Both the position numbers and the translations under genes were made by a program. This document shows positions 36,266 to 45,906 of a DNA stretch of 64,000 nt, one piece after another. The stretch covers positions 2,852,001 to 2,916,000 of the forward strand of contig NZ_CP016364.1 of the NCBI RefSeq assembly GCF_001888185.1, given 5' to 3'. Numbering within the stretch: position 1 is the stretch's first letter; every line of letters starts with the position of its first letter. This stretch comes from Phaeobacter porticola (lineage in GTDB: Bacteria > Pseudomonadota > Alphaproteobacteria > Rhodobacterales > Rhodobacteraceae). Below the pieces are notes generated by a model. The model saw only the letters and a program-made list of their open reading frames with translations, was not told where the DNA came from and made no database searches.

Positions 36266-37498
36266 ATGTTTGAGCTGTTGATGATGTGGGATTGGCTGGG
36301 TTTTGCCATTCGTTGGCTGCATGTGATCACCGCAATCGCCTGGATCGGTTCTTCGTTTTACTTCATCGCGCTGGATCTGGGCCTGCGCAAGGCCCCGGAC
36401 CTGCCGGTTGGGGCGCATGGTGAGGAATGGCAGGTTCACGGGGGCGGGTTTTATCATGTCCGCAAATACCTCGTGGCGCCGGCCGAAATGCCCGACCACC
36501 TGACCTGGTTCAAATGGGAAAGCTATTCGACTTGGCTGTCGGGTTTTGCTCTGTTGATGTTGGTCTATTGGGTCGGCGGAGAGCTCTATCTGATTGATCA
36601 GTCCAAGGCAGATCTGGCGCTCTGGCAGGGGATCCTGATCTCTGCCGCGACGCTATCAATTGGCTGGCTGGTCTATGACCGGCTGTGCAAATCAGGCCTT
36701 GCCGAGCGTCCAACCCTGCTAATGGTGCTATTGTTTGTGATGCTGGTCGCGATGGGCTGGGGGCTCAATCAGGTGTTCACCGGCCGCGCCATGATGCTGC
36801 ATCTGGGCGCCTTCACCGCCACGATCATGACCGCCAATGTGTTTTTCATCATCATGCCCAACCAGCGCATTGTGGTAAAAGATTTGCAGGAAGGCCGCAC
36901 ACCGGACGCCAAATACGGCAAGATCGCCAAGCTGCGCTCGACCCACAACAACTATCTGACGCTGCCGGTGGTGTTCCTGATGCTGTCGAACCACTACCCG
37001 CTGGCCTTTGCCAGTGAATACAACTGGCTGATCGCCGCGCTGGTGTTCTTGATGGGCGTCACCATCCGGCATTACTTCAACACGCGCCATGCCCGCGGCG
37101 GGAATCCCACTTGGACCTGGCTCGCCACGGCGCTGCTGTTTCTGGGTGTGATCATCCTCTCCTCGCTGGGGCTTGAGCATGAGGGCGATGATGCGCGGGA
37201 AGAAGCGGCGCTGAGCGGTACTGCGCTGGCAATGGCCAACACCGAAGGCTTTGAGCAGGTCCATGAAATCGTCATGGGGCGGTGCAGCATGTGCCACGCG
37301 CGAGAGCCGTTCTGGGATGGCATCCGCACCGCACCCAAGGGTGTGCTGCTGGAAACAGAGGGGGATGTGGCCCGCCGCGCGCACGAGATCTATCTGCAGG
37401 CAGGTGTGACCCATGCGATGCCCCCTGCCAATGTCACCTATATGGAACCTGAAGATCGCGCCGCGATCCGTCGTTGGTTCCGCGCAACGCAGATGTAA
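36266..37498 (+). CDS. puuD: Membrane urate oxidase with C-terminal cytochrome c (PuuD)
   Basis: PuuD (DUF989 family) oxidises urate to 5-hydroxyisourate and passes electrons to the respiratory chain instead of making H2O2. The 410-aa protein has about eight membrane helices (residues 10-305, starting DWLGFAIRWLHVITAIAWIGSSFYFIALDLGL) followed by a soluble cytochrome c domain with the haem motif CSMCH (Cys340, Cys343, His344) and a likely distal Met in HAMPPANV. It fills the first step of the pathway completed by uraH, puuE and allA. Confidence 0.92.
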   Translation: MFELLMMWDWLGFAIRWLHVITAIAWIGSSFYFIALDLGLRKAPDLPVGAHGEEWQVHGGGFYHVRKYLVAPAEMPDHLTWFKWESYSTWLSGFALLMLVYWVGGELYLIDQSKADLALWQGILISAATLSIGWLVYDRLCKSGLAERPTLLMVLLFVMLVAMGWGLNQVFTGRAMMLHLGAFTATIMTANVFFIIMPNQRIVVKDLQEGRTPDAKYGKIAKLRSTHNNYLTLPVVFLMLSNHYPLAFASEYNWLIAALVFLMGVTIRHYFNTRHARGGNPTWTWLATALLFLGVIILSSLGLEHEGDDAREEAALSGTALAMANTEGFEQVHEIVMGRCSMCHAREPFWDGIRTAPKGVLLETEGDVARRAHEIYLQAGVTHAMPPANVTYMEPEDRAAIRRWFRATQM

Positions 37499-37556
37499 AG
37501 CCACGCAGCTGTCAAAGTGTTGAACAGCAAAACATGCGGGAACTCTTTCAGCCGGA

Positions 37557-37587
37557 TTGACGTTTCACCCCGGATTGCGCCTATGTT
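37557..37587 (+). promoter_or_regulatory. Possible promoter for tamA-tamB
   Basis: TTGACG at 37557 and TATGTT near 37582 with a spacer of about 19 bases, 90 bases upstream of tamA. The spacing is longer than ideal. Confidence 0.35.
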
Positions 37588-37675
37588 AGGTCTGATCCCG
37601 GTCCAAACGTCTTTGGCTGTGCAATAATGCGCGCACGAGGCCGGCGGACGCCCTTGCACACCGCCCGGAGCGCCC

Positions 37676-39541
37676 ATGTCCCGTTACCGACCCATCCGAC
37701 ACCGCTCATTGCTTCAATGCCACGCCAAGGCGACAGGTTTCTTACTGCGTGGTCTGCCCTATCGGATGGCCATTATGGCGATCCTCTTCTTGGGTGCGGG
37801 GAACGCAGCGATGGCCGCCGACACCCGGCTGACAGCGCCCGGATCCGATGGCGATCTGCGCGATCTCTTGCAGGATGCCTCGGCCACGCTGTCCGCCAGT
37901 GCACGGGGTGAGACTGGCGTGCAGCCGCTGCTGGCGGCGGCGCTGTCGGACTATCGTACGCTGGTGCAGGTGCTCTATGATCAGGGCTATTTCTCGCCCG
38001 TGGTGCAAATCCGTATGGACGGGCGCGAGGCGGCCCGCATCCAGCCTTTGAACCTGCCGCCCGAAATCAAATCCATCGACATCACAGTCAAAGCCGGACC
38101 AAAGTTCACCTTTGGCACCGCTGAGCTTGGCCCGCTCCCGCCCAAACGCGAGGTGGAAATCCCAGAGGACTTTGCGGCCGGACGTACAGCCACCACCGCC
38201 GTTCTTCGTGATGCCGCCAATGCCGGCGTCGACAATTGGCGCTATGCCGGCCACCCGCAGGCCGATGTGGGCAGCCAGTCGATTACGGCAAACCATCTGG
38301 AGGCCAGGCTAAACGCCAGCCTGCGCATTGCCCCCGGCCCACAATTGCGTTTTGGCGCGTTGAAGTTGGCCAACCCCTCTGCGGTCCGCGCCGAGGCCAT
38401 CCAGCGGATCGCAGGTTTCCCCACTGGCGAGGTATTTCACCCTGATCTGCTGTCGAAATCTTCCACCCGCCTGCGACGCACGGGTGCCTTCTCGTCGGTT
38501 GTCATCCGCCCTGCCAAAACAGCCAACGCCGATGGCACATTGGACTATACCGCCACCATTGAGGACATGCCGCCGCGGCGGCTGACCTTTGGTGCGGAAC
38601 TCAGCTCCTCAGACGGGCTGGAGGTCAGCACCACTTGGATGCATCGTAATCTGTTTGGCGGCGCGGAACGGCTACGGTTTGAAGCACGTCTGTCCGGTAT
38701 CGGCAGCGCAAATGATCTTGACGGACGCGTGGCACTGCGCCTGGACCGCCCTGCCGCCTTTGGCCCCGACGATAGCCTGTTCTACCTTCTGGAGGCTGAA
38801 CGGCTTGACGAAGAGCATTACACAGCAACCCGCGGTCTGGGGGGCATCGGTGTGCGCAGGGTCTATTCCAACCAACTGTTTGCCGAGGCGGCCGTCGGCT
38901 TTGACAGCACTTTGGCCGAAGATGTTTTTGGCAAGCGGCGGTTCAAATATCTGGCGGGATATTTGCGCGCCGAATACGATGGACGCGACAGCAGTTTAAG
39001 CGCGACCAGCGGTTACTATCTTGACGCCCGCGCAGTGCCCTTTATCGGGCTTGATGGCAGCAAGTCGGGGCTGCAACTGAAATTCGATGGGCGTGCCTAC
39101 AAGGGGTTTGGGCCAGATGACCGCATCGTACTGGCCGGACGCCTGCAACTGGGATCTGTAATTGGCCCGTCACTGTCCGAAATTTCACCGACGCTGTTGT
39201 TCTATTCCGGCGGTGCCGGGTCTGTGCGCGGACAGGAATTCCAATCTCTTGGCGTGCCTGCCGGGGGCGGCACTGCAGGTGGGCGCGGCTACCTGGCCCT
39301 ATCCGGCGAGGTGCGCGGCCGCATCAGTGAAAAGTTCACTCTTGTCGGCTTTTACGACGTCGGACTGGTGGACGCTGACAGTTTTGTCTCATCAGATTCG
39401 GCCCGCCATGCAGGCGCTGGCGTCGGGGTGCGCTATGATGTGGCCGGTATCGGTGCGATCCGCTTTGACCTCGCTTACCCCGTGGACGGCGGCAGTGAGG
39501 ATGGTCTGCAATTTTACATCGGCATAGGACAAGCATTTTGA
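37676..39541 (+). CDS. tamA: Outer-membrane assembly factor TamA (BamA superfamily)
   Basis: TamA is an outer-membrane beta-barrel that, with TamB, helps insert proteins or move phospholipids across the envelope. The 621-aa precursor has a signal sequence (GLPYRMAIMAILFLGAGNAAMA, cleavage near residue 48), POTRA domains (about 75-330, for example LVQVLYDQGYFSPVVQIRMDG and FPTGEVFHPDLLSKSSTRLRRTGAFSSVVIR), and a C-terminal barrel with SGGAGSVRGQEFQSLG (the VRGF-like motif) and ending in a hydrophobic strand with terminal Phe. GGAGCG precedes the ATG. Its stop overlaps the TTG start of tamB. Confidence 0.92.
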   Translation: MSRYRPIRHRSLLQCHAKATGFLLRGLPYRMAIMAILFLGAGNAAMAADTRLTAPGSDGDLRDLLQDASATLSASARGETGVQPLLAAALSDYRTLVQVLYDQGYFSPVVQIRMDGREAARIQPLNLPPEIKSIDITVKAGPKFTFGTAELGPLPPKREVEIPEDFAAGRTATTAVLRDAANAGVDNWRYAGHPQADVGSQSITANHLEARLNASLRIAPGPQLRFGALKLANPSAVRAEAIQRIAGFPTGEVFHPDLLSKSSTRLRRTGAFSSVVIRPAKTANADGTLDYTATIEDMPPRRLTFGAELSSSDGLEVSTTWMHRNLFGGAERLRFEARLSGIGSANDLDGRVALRLDRPAAFGPDDSLFYLLEAERLDEEHYTATRGLGGIGVRRVYSNQLFAEAAVGFDSTLAEDVFGKRRFKYLAGYLRAEYDGRDSSLSATSGYYLDARAVPFIGLDGSKSGLQLKFDGRAYKGFGPDDRIVLAGRLQLGSVIGPSLSEISPTLLFYSGGAGSVRGQEFQSLGVPAGGGTAGGRGYLALSGEVRGRISEKFTLVGFYDVGLVDADSFVSSDSARHAGAGVGVRYDVAGIGAIRFDLAYPVDGGSEDGLQFYIGIGQAF

Positions 39542-42500
39542 AACGGTTTCTCTCAGCTCTTCGCCCTGCCGCCCTGCTGTCCCCCCTGCTGGTCGCCACG
39601 ACGCTGGTGATCCCCGCGTCTGGTATCCATGCGCAAGACAGCAGCGAGGCCGGCGGGCTGCTGGTCGATTTCCTGGAGGATACGCTGTCAGGCGACAGTC
39701 GGGCGATCCGCGTCACTGGCTTGGAGGGCGCGTTGTCCTCGCAGGCGACGCTGGAAAAGCTGACGGTGGCCGATAGCGACGGGATCTGGCTGACGATTGA
39801 AGGCGCTGAACTGGACTGGAACCGTCTTGGACTGCTGCGCGGTGCCTTTTCTGTCAACACGCTGAAGGCCGACCGCATTCATATCGAACGTGCGCCTGCC
39901 GCACCGCTGGAAGATCCCAACCTCCCGACCCCCGAAGCAGCGCCTTTCCAGCTGCCCGAGCTGCCTGTTTCAATCACCTTGGGAGAGATCAAGGTTGGAC
40001 GCCTGACACTGGGGCAGGATCTGGTCGGTGTCGCGGCGGTTCTCAGCCTTGATGGATCACTTTCCCTTGCCAATGGAACCCTGGACAGTGCGCTACAGAT
40101 CGCACGACTGGACCGCGACAGTGACACGCTAACGCTGGCCGCCGGGTTTGCCAATGAAACTGGCAATATCACCGTCGACATGCTGCTGAAGGAAGATGAC
40201 GGCGGTTTGGTCAGCACCGCACTGGACTTGCCGGGTGGCCCGGATATTGAACTGGCATTGCAGGGCAATGGTCCGGTCAATGATTTTAAGGCCGAACTGG
40301 CGCTACAAACGGATGGTAGCCAGCGTCTGGGTGGCACGCTTGTGCTGGCTGCAACCGAGGCTGCACCCACCGATCCAGCAGATGGCAGCCGCCCCATCGG
40401 TTTTCGCGCCGATCTGACAGGCGACATCACCGAACTGGTCGAACCGGTTTACCAGCCGTTCTTCGGCCCCGATATGCAGGCACGGTTGCGTGGCCAAACC
40501 CGCGCGACAGGCGGCGTGGTGATTGAGGATCTGGCGCTCAGCACGCAAGCGCTGGATCTCTCTGGCCAATTGCAGATGGCAGCGGGTGGCCTATTGGAAA
40601 GCGCGGATTTGACCGCCGATATCACCCCACCACTGGGCCAAGAGGCGGTTGTTCTACCCGTCGCCGGCGGCTCGACCACGGTGACCGACCTCTCGCTGCA
40701 TGTGCAGAAACCCACCGGCAGCAACTGGACCGTCACCGCAGTCATGAAGCGGCTGAACAACCCCGCCCTGCGCATCTCTCGCGCCGAATTGGACATGACG
40801 GGGACGCTGGATCAAAATCGCGGGTTTGCATTGGACGGTCAAATCGCCGCTGCGCTAACCGGCTTTGTGCCCACGGATCCTGCACTCGCAGAAGCACTCG
40901 GCGCGGCCATTACGTTTGATGGGCAGGTCACGACCGATGGGCCCGGTGCCCTGCGCGTTACTGATATGCTGCTTCTTGGGACAGATTATGGTGCCACTGG
41001 CGAATTGACCGTAGAAGGGCTGGAAAGCGGGTTGCGGGTAGCTGCCGATATCGAGGCAAACGCACAGAATCTGGCGCGGTTCTCGACGCTGGCCGGCCGG
41101 CCGCTGGCGGGACGTATGACAGCGACTGCCGCAGGCTCTGCCACGCCACTGTCCGGCGCATTCGACATTAACCTGTCAATGCTCGGGGAGGATCTTTCTG
41201 CCGGGCTAAAGCCGGTGGATGATTTGATCGGCGGCACCACATCGCTGGCGCTGAAGGCTGCGCGGGACGAAAGCGGGCTGCGGATCGACCGCTTTGCGCT
41301 GGACGGCAAGGCCATGTCGGCCAAGGCGAATGGCCAGCTGGGCAGCACCCGTGGCCAACTTAGCCTAGAAGCAACCTTGAAGCAGTTGGAGAAAATTCTG
41401 CCACAGGCCCCCGGCGCCCTAGAATTTTCCGCGAATGTCACGCGAGACAATCAGATCTTTTCCGGCATGGCCGAGTTGCGCGGACCAAAGTCCTCGCTGG
41501 CACAGCTGACCGGCGCGATGAACATGAACGGCGATGGCGACTTTGACGTCGATGCCGCGATCAACGCGCTGGAACGGTTTGTGCCCACGCTCGCAGGATC
41601 GCTGACCGCAAAGGGGAGCGCCAGTCGGCGCGCCGGGGTGTGGAATTTCGACGGCGTGGCCAAGGGACCTGCGGGGATCTCTGCCGATCTGGACGGGACC
41701 GTGTCTGAAAACAAGGGCGATGCCGACATTACTTTTGACGCACTGATCGCCGAGGTACAGCGATTTGTGCCCGAATTGTCGGGGCGGTTGACGGCCGAGG
41801 GCACCGCCCGCCGCCGCGCTGGCGTCTGGCAGATCGCCAGTCGCGCCGTTGGGCCAGCCGGTGTCACCAGCACCGTCAACGGCAGCTGGGACGAATTGCA
41901 AGGCCGCGCTGATATTGATGCCAAGGGACAATTGCGGCTGGAAGGGATCAACCCCTTTATCACGCCCAATCTGGTGCGCGGCCCGGCGCAGTTCGACCTG
42001 TCGCTACGAGGGGAGCCATCGCTGGCCAATCTCAGCGGTCAGATCCGCACCAGTGGCGCATCGCTGGCCATCCCGGCTGCGGCACAACGGCTTGATGCGA
42101 TCAACGCAACCGTCTCTATTGCGCGGTCTAGAGCCAATATTCAGCTAACAGCGCAGCCCCGCGACGGCGGGCAGATCCGTGTGAACGGCCCAGTTGCGCT
42201 GATCGCGCCCTTTGATGCCCAGCTTCAAATCGCATTGGCAGATGTCATCCTGAGCGATCAGCTGTCCTACGATACCCGTCTGTCCGGCGCGCTGACGCTG
42301 GCGGGCGGTTTGACCCGGACCAATCGGCTGAGCGGGCGTATCGACGTGGGCGAGACCAACATCAATCTTGCCACTGCCGGCGGATCGGTAACCGCCGCGC
42401 CCATTCCTGAAATCCGCCATACAGGCGAGCCTTCGGACGTACGTCGCACCCGCGCCCGGGCCGGGCTGATCAACACGGGCAGTGGTGCAAACGGCGGCAG

Positions 42501-43191
42501 GGGTCGTACCCTGCTGGATGTGTTGATCAGCGCTCCGAACCGAATTTTTGCACGAGGACGCGGCGTGCGGGCCGAGTTGGGCGGGCAGATCCAGCTGCGC
42601 GGCAGCACCGCCAACCTTGCCCCTGCGGGCCAGATCAGCCTGATCCGAGGCACATTTGACATTCTGGGCCGCAGGCTGGATCTCGACGAGGGGCGGATCA
42701 CCATGCAGGGCGATTTGCGCCCCTACCTTCTGCTACGCTCGTCTTCTTCCACCTCTGGCGGCAGCGCAACATTGGAGATCTCTGGTTTGATCGACAGCCC
42801 AGAGATCAAAGTGACGTCAGACCCTGAACGGCCCAGCGAAGAGGCGCTGGCCTTGCTGTTGTTTGGCGACAATATTCAGGATCTATCACCTTTGGCACTG
42901 GCCCGATTGGCCGGATCTGTTGCCACCCTCAGCGGCCGCGGCAGCAATCGCGCAGAAAACAAGTTGCGCGACGAAACCGGTGCCAGCAATGTCGAGCTGG
43001 GATTGGGCGCCGGCTTACTGGATATCGGCGGCTATGTGTCTGAGAACGTCTATACCGATTTCAACGTCAACACCCGAGGCGAAAGCGAGCTGAGCATCAA
43101 TCTGGACGTCAGCAAGAGCCTGACCGTCACTGGTAAAGTAGATGGCGAGGGTGAAACCGGCCTGGGCCTGTTCTTCAAGCGGGACTACTGA
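39538..43191 (+). CDS. tamB: Translocation and assembly module protein TamB (DUF490)
   Basis: A 1217-aa envelope protein: N-terminal signal anchor (LRPAALLSPLLVATTLVIPASGIHA, about 5-30), a long repetitive beta-rich body (30-860) typical of AsmA/TamB lipid-transfer bridges, and the DUF490 domain at the C-terminus (about 880-1217: GQISLIRGTFDILGRRLDLDEGRITMQGDLRPYL, then SDPERPSEEALALLLFGDNIQDLSPLALARLA). Internal repeats are visible, such as two copies of the ALERFVPTLAGSLTAKGSASRRAGVWN type near residues 675 and 740. TTG at 39538 overlaps the tamA stop, so the two are coupled. Confidence 0.93.
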   Translation: MKRFLSALRPAALLSPLLVATTLVIPASGIHAQDSSEAGGLLVDFLEDTLSGDSRAIRVTGLEGALSSQATLEKLTVADSDGIWLTIEGAELDWNRLGLLRGAFSVNTLKADRIHIERAPAAPLEDPNLPTPEAAPFQLPELPVSITLGEIKVGRLTLGQDLVGVAAVLSLDGSLSLANGTLDSALQIARLDRDSDTLTLAAGFANETGNITVDMLLKEDDGGLVSTALDLPGGPDIELALQGNGPVNDFKAELALQTDGSQRLGGTLVLAATEAAPTDPADGSRPIGFRADLTGDITELVEPVYQPFFGPDMQARLRGQTRATGGVVIEDLALSTQALDLSGQLQMAAGGLLESADLTADITPPLGQEAVVLPVAGGSTTVTDLSLHVQKPTGSNWTVTAVMKRLNNPALRISRAELDMTGTLDQNRGFALDGQIAAALTGFVPTDPALAEALGAAITFDGQVTTDGPGALRVTDMLLLGTDYGATGELTVEGLESGLRVAADIEANAQNLARFSTLAGRPLAGRMTATAAGSATPLSGAFDINLSMLGEDLSAGLKPVDDLIGGTTSLALKAARDESGLRIDRFALDGKAMSAKANGQLGSTRGQLSLEATLKQLEKILPQAPGALEFSANVTRDNQIFSGMAELRGPKSSLAQLTGAMNMNGDGDFDVDAAINALERFVPTLAGSLTAKGSASRRAGVWNFDGVAKGPAGISADLDGTVSENKGDADITFDALIAEVQRFVPELSGRLTAEGTARRRAGVWQIASRAVGPAGVTSTVNGSWDELQGRADIDAKGQLRLEGINPFITPNLVRGPAQFDLSLRGEPSLANLSGQIRTSGASLAIPAAAQRLDAINATVSIARSRANIQLTAQPRDGGQIRVNGPVALIAPFDAQLQIALADVILSDQLSYDTRLSGALTLAGGLTRTNRLSGRIDVGETNINLATAGGSVTAAPIPEIRHTGEPSDVRRTRARAGLINTGSGANGGRGRTLLDVLISAPNRIFARGRGVRAELGGQIQLRGSTANLAPAGQISLIRGTFDILGRRLDLDEGRITMQGDLRPYLLLRSSSSTSGGSATLEISGLIDSPEIKVTSDPERPSEEALALLLFGDNIQDLSPLALARLAGSVATLSGRGSNRAENKLRDETGASNVELGLGAGLLDIGGYVSENVYTDFNVNTRGESELSINLDVSKSLTVTGKVDGEGETGLGLFFKRDY

Positions 43192-43278
43192 CACACGTCC
43201 CAGACCCAGTCGGCTATCTGATCGGCATTTTTGCAGAACTCGCTGTTGAGGCCTGTCTCCCGCTTTCCCCTCCGAACT

Positions 43279-43754
43279 TTAGGCGACGCGGATGATCTCG
43301 GCAGTGCCGCGTGCGAGGATCGCGGCATGGCAGCGTCGCGTGTCATAGGCGCCATCCACTGCCCGGCAGGGCATCACACAGTGATGTCCCGAGAGGGGGC
43401 AAGCAGGTTCAGCGGCCCACCGGCGCGGCGATATCGGATCTGGACGGCCAGCGTAGAGAAATCCGGAACGGGCCAGTCCAGACCCGCCAGGTGCAAAAGG
43501 CTGGTGCCCCTCCCGACGGTCTGCCGGAGGGGCAGCTTGAACAGAACCTTGATCGACAGGCAAACTGGATCGCCGCACCCGAGAAGACCGCAGGGCGGCC
43601 GGGGCTGCCATCCTGCGGCGCGAGCCAGATCATCTCGTTGTCCAACCAGATCAGAAGCGACCCGCGCTTTCTGAGCGCATCGTTCTAGCTGGACCAATGC
43701 GTCGTACGGTAGCGGCCAAGTGCGGGCTTGTTCATCTGCCCTGTCTAGCCGCAT
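43279..43754 (-). pseudogene. Decayed IS5-family transposase
   Basis: Fragments of an IS5-family transposase are found in shifting frames on the minus strand: ARTWPLPYDALVQ, then DNEMIWLAPQDGSPGRP with AVFSGAAIQF, then CLSIKVLFKLPLRQTVG, LAGLDWPVPDFSTL, IRYRRAGGPLNLL, and later VDGAYDTRRCH and TAEIIRVA at the stop. Several frameshifts and at least two internal deletions remove most of the DDE core, so it is inactive. GGATTC and GAATCC at 43755-43773 may be a terminal inverted repeat remnant. The rest of the 715-base gap (43192-43278 and 43774-43906) holds no gene; the latter part is AT-rich. Confidence 0.8.
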
Positions 43755-43906
43755 GGATTCGTATTGTGAATCCTTAGCACTCAGAGTGCTGCAACAACGC
43801 CATCAGAACCACAAAACAAGTTTTGGATCACGCGCTGATCGACGAAACAAAGGCCCTGTATTTTTACCCGGCCTTTATTAACACGATATCCATATATGCT
43901 AATTTA

Positions 43907-44812
43907 CTATTCAGCGTTCGTATTCTCAACAGTTCTTCTGATATGCCTCAATTTATATCGATGTATTATACTGTGAGGGCCAAACCACGACCTTCCTGAA
44001 ACACATTTTCCTGAGGATGCGTCAAATTGATGAAACCAAGGCGCGGCCTTTGTGCCGCCACGATGTAATAGAAGCTTTAACACCTCTGTCCCTGCAATAC
44101 CGGCACAAAGAGTGATCCCCATTGGCGTCGACGGAGCTTTTTGGGCTTTGAAGTCGATAAATGACGGATCTACCAAAAAGGATCGATGCAATCCTTTTGG
44201 GCTAAGACCAAGCAGGAAACGAATGTAATCATCGTCATCATTGTGTTCTGAAAACCCGAAATATTCTTCAAACGACTGGCTCTGCGGTGTGAAGATCAAC
44301 CAGGCGCATCCTGTGCCAACTGGAGCTGCGGTGATCGCAGGGATGCCACGGCGTCTGGCCTCAGCAAACAATGCACGGCGGACCTCCAGTGCGAAAAAGT
44401 CGATGGAGTCGACGTAGATGTCCGCCCCGTCCAGGAATTTGGAAACCGTATCAGATGTGATCGCTTGGTCCCAGCTTTCGATCTTGATCTCGGGGTTGAT
44501 GTCCAGAAGATGTTCGGCAATCACCTGCTGTTTTGGACGCCCAAGATTGGACATGGTTGCGCAGAACTGTCGGTTGAAATTGGCCAAGTCAAAATGATCG
44601 AAATCCGCAAGCTGAAAGGCTCCGACCCCGAGGCGCGCAAGGGTTATTGCGTGGGCGCCTCCGACGCCGCCTAGCCCGCAGATCGCGACTTTCTTATCAC
44701 GCAAAACTTGTTGTTCTTCGCGCGTGATCCATCCAAGGGTTCGGGAGAACGCCTCTTCGTATGAGAACGTTTTGGAAGGCGTAGTATCTTCTTCAATCTG
44801 TTGAAAAATCAT
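43907..44812 (-). CDS. ThiF/MoeB/E1-like adenylyltransferase
   Basis: A 301-aa member of the ThiF/E1 superfamily, which adenylate a C-terminal carboxylate of a small carrier protein. ATP-site landmarks: VAICGLGGVGGAHAITLARLGVG (44-66) with GxGGxG, DFDHFDLANFNRQ with the conserved Asn-Arg-Gln, and DSIDFFALEVRRALFAEAR. The zinc CxxC pairs of MoeB/ThiF are not seen. No ubiquitin-like carrier gene is adjacent. It is downstream of an N-acyltransferase, 59 bases apart, same strand, probably one operon. DNA is markedly AT-richer than the neighbours. The start at 44812 is an ATG; a TTG at 44827 is possible. Confidence 0.85.
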   Translation of the reverse strand: MIFQQIEEDTTPSKTFSYEEAFSRTLGWITREEQQVLRDKKVAICGLGGVGGAHAITLARLGVGAFQLADFDHFDLANFNRQFCATMSNLGRPKQQVIAEHLLDINPEIKIESWDQAITSDTVSKFLDGADIYVDSIDFFALEVRRALFAEARRRGIPAITAAPVGTGCAWLIFTPQSQSFEEYFGFSEHNDDDDYIRFLLGLSPKGLHRSFLVDPSFIDFKAQKAPSTPMGITLCAGIAGTEVLKLLLHRGGTKAAPWFHQFDASSGKCVSGRSWFGPHSIIHRYKLRHIRRTVENTNAE

Positions 44813-44871
44813 AATTAACCCAATCAATGTAGAAAATGGAGGGTGCTCACATCAGCAAGAGAGAGCTCGGA

Positions 44872-45630
44872 TCAAATCGCGTATCTGGTTTCTCTTTCGA
44901 GAGCCTGCCGATCCAGTGGCCATGTCTCACCATTGTCAGTGATATAGCGCCAGACCTCGACGTTCTTATCAAACAGCTCTGCCAGCAGAGCGGGAAGTTC
45001 ACGATATATCGGCACTCTGATACCGCGATGATCAATGCGCACACCGATATCATGATAGCGAAAACCAGATCGAGACAGCATGCGCTGCAAACCGGGGGCA
45101 ACGGTCATGATCACTGTATCAACATCATCATATGCAATCGCCCGCATGATCCCGCGAACCAGAGCCAACGCAGGGAAAATGCCGGTCGCAAGATCCGCAC
45201 GGCTCACCTTGGTCGCCGAATGCTCTCTCGAAAGCGTAAACCGGGATATCTCGATAAGTTTTCCTTTGGTCCAATGCCGACGCATATGCTTTTGAAACCT
45301 GTCGGACCTCTCAAAAGACGGGAATTGCGGATCCTTGGCTTCAAAGCTTTGATAGAGAATGCGGACAGTCCCCACTGGGTCACCAGTTCTTTGGTCTTCT
45401 AGTAGGATATGGACGGCACTGTCATCATATTGATCCCGTTCAAGCCCGTCTGGAAATTGTTCTAACGCTTCCCACGATCTATTCACGCAGTATTCCTGAT
45501 ACCTCAAACGCATGCAGGTTCTGATATCATCAATCGTTCTGCAAGTACGTGGGTTTAGAGTTGGAAATAAATCCACATGTTTATGTCTTCTACCAATTTC
45601 AGCGGTTCTTACGAATTCCATATATCCCAT
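44872..45630 (-). CDS. LuxI/FeeM-like N-acyltransferase (PEP-CTERM-associated acyltransferase type)
   Basis: A 252-aa protein of the autoinducer-synthase-like GNAT group: IDDIRTCMRLRYQEYCVNRSWE (about residue 35), ILLEDQRTGDPVGTVRILY, LIEISRFTLSRE, IMRAIAYDDVDTVIMTVAPGLQRMLSRSGFRYHDIG. It resembles the exosortase-system-associated acyltransferases and N-acyl amino acid synthases (FeeM), which join acyl-ACP to an amine or amino acid. No PEP-CTERM or exosortase gene is in the window. ATG 45630 has GGAGAAA upstream; a GTG at 45660 is weaker. It pairs with the ThiF-like gene in an AT-rich block that looks acquired. Confidence 0.82.
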   Translation of the reverse strand: MGYMEFVRTAEIGRRHKHVDLFPTLNPRTCRTIDDIRTCMRLRYQEYCVNRSWEALEQFPDGLERDQYDDSAVHILLEDQRTGDPVGTVRILYQSFEAKDPQFPSFERSDRFQKHMRRHWTKGKLIEISRFTLSREHSATKVSRADLATGIFPALALVRGIMRAIAYDDVDTVIMTVAPGLQRMLSRSGFRYHDIGVRIDHRGIRVPIYRELPALLAELFDKNVEVWRYITDNGETWPLDRQALERETRYAI

Positions 45631-45906
45631 GTGTTTCTCCAAGGGGTTAGGTGAATACACATTTATGGTTTAATAATTTATTTACGATCAACGCTTTGTT
45701 AACAACTAAAATACTAAAAATTTAGTTGTATAGGGCAATGACGTCTCGCACGATTCATGCATGTGCAAGGCGAGAGGGTATCTGCTCCGATAGGGAAATC
45801 GTTCTGCGGCAGGTGCCACAGATGCCGTGTTCGGACCATGGCCGCCATCTGTCACAGCTCAGGTCGGACCAACAAGCCGTCCATGCTCACACCCTTTGTC
45901 TTGTTG

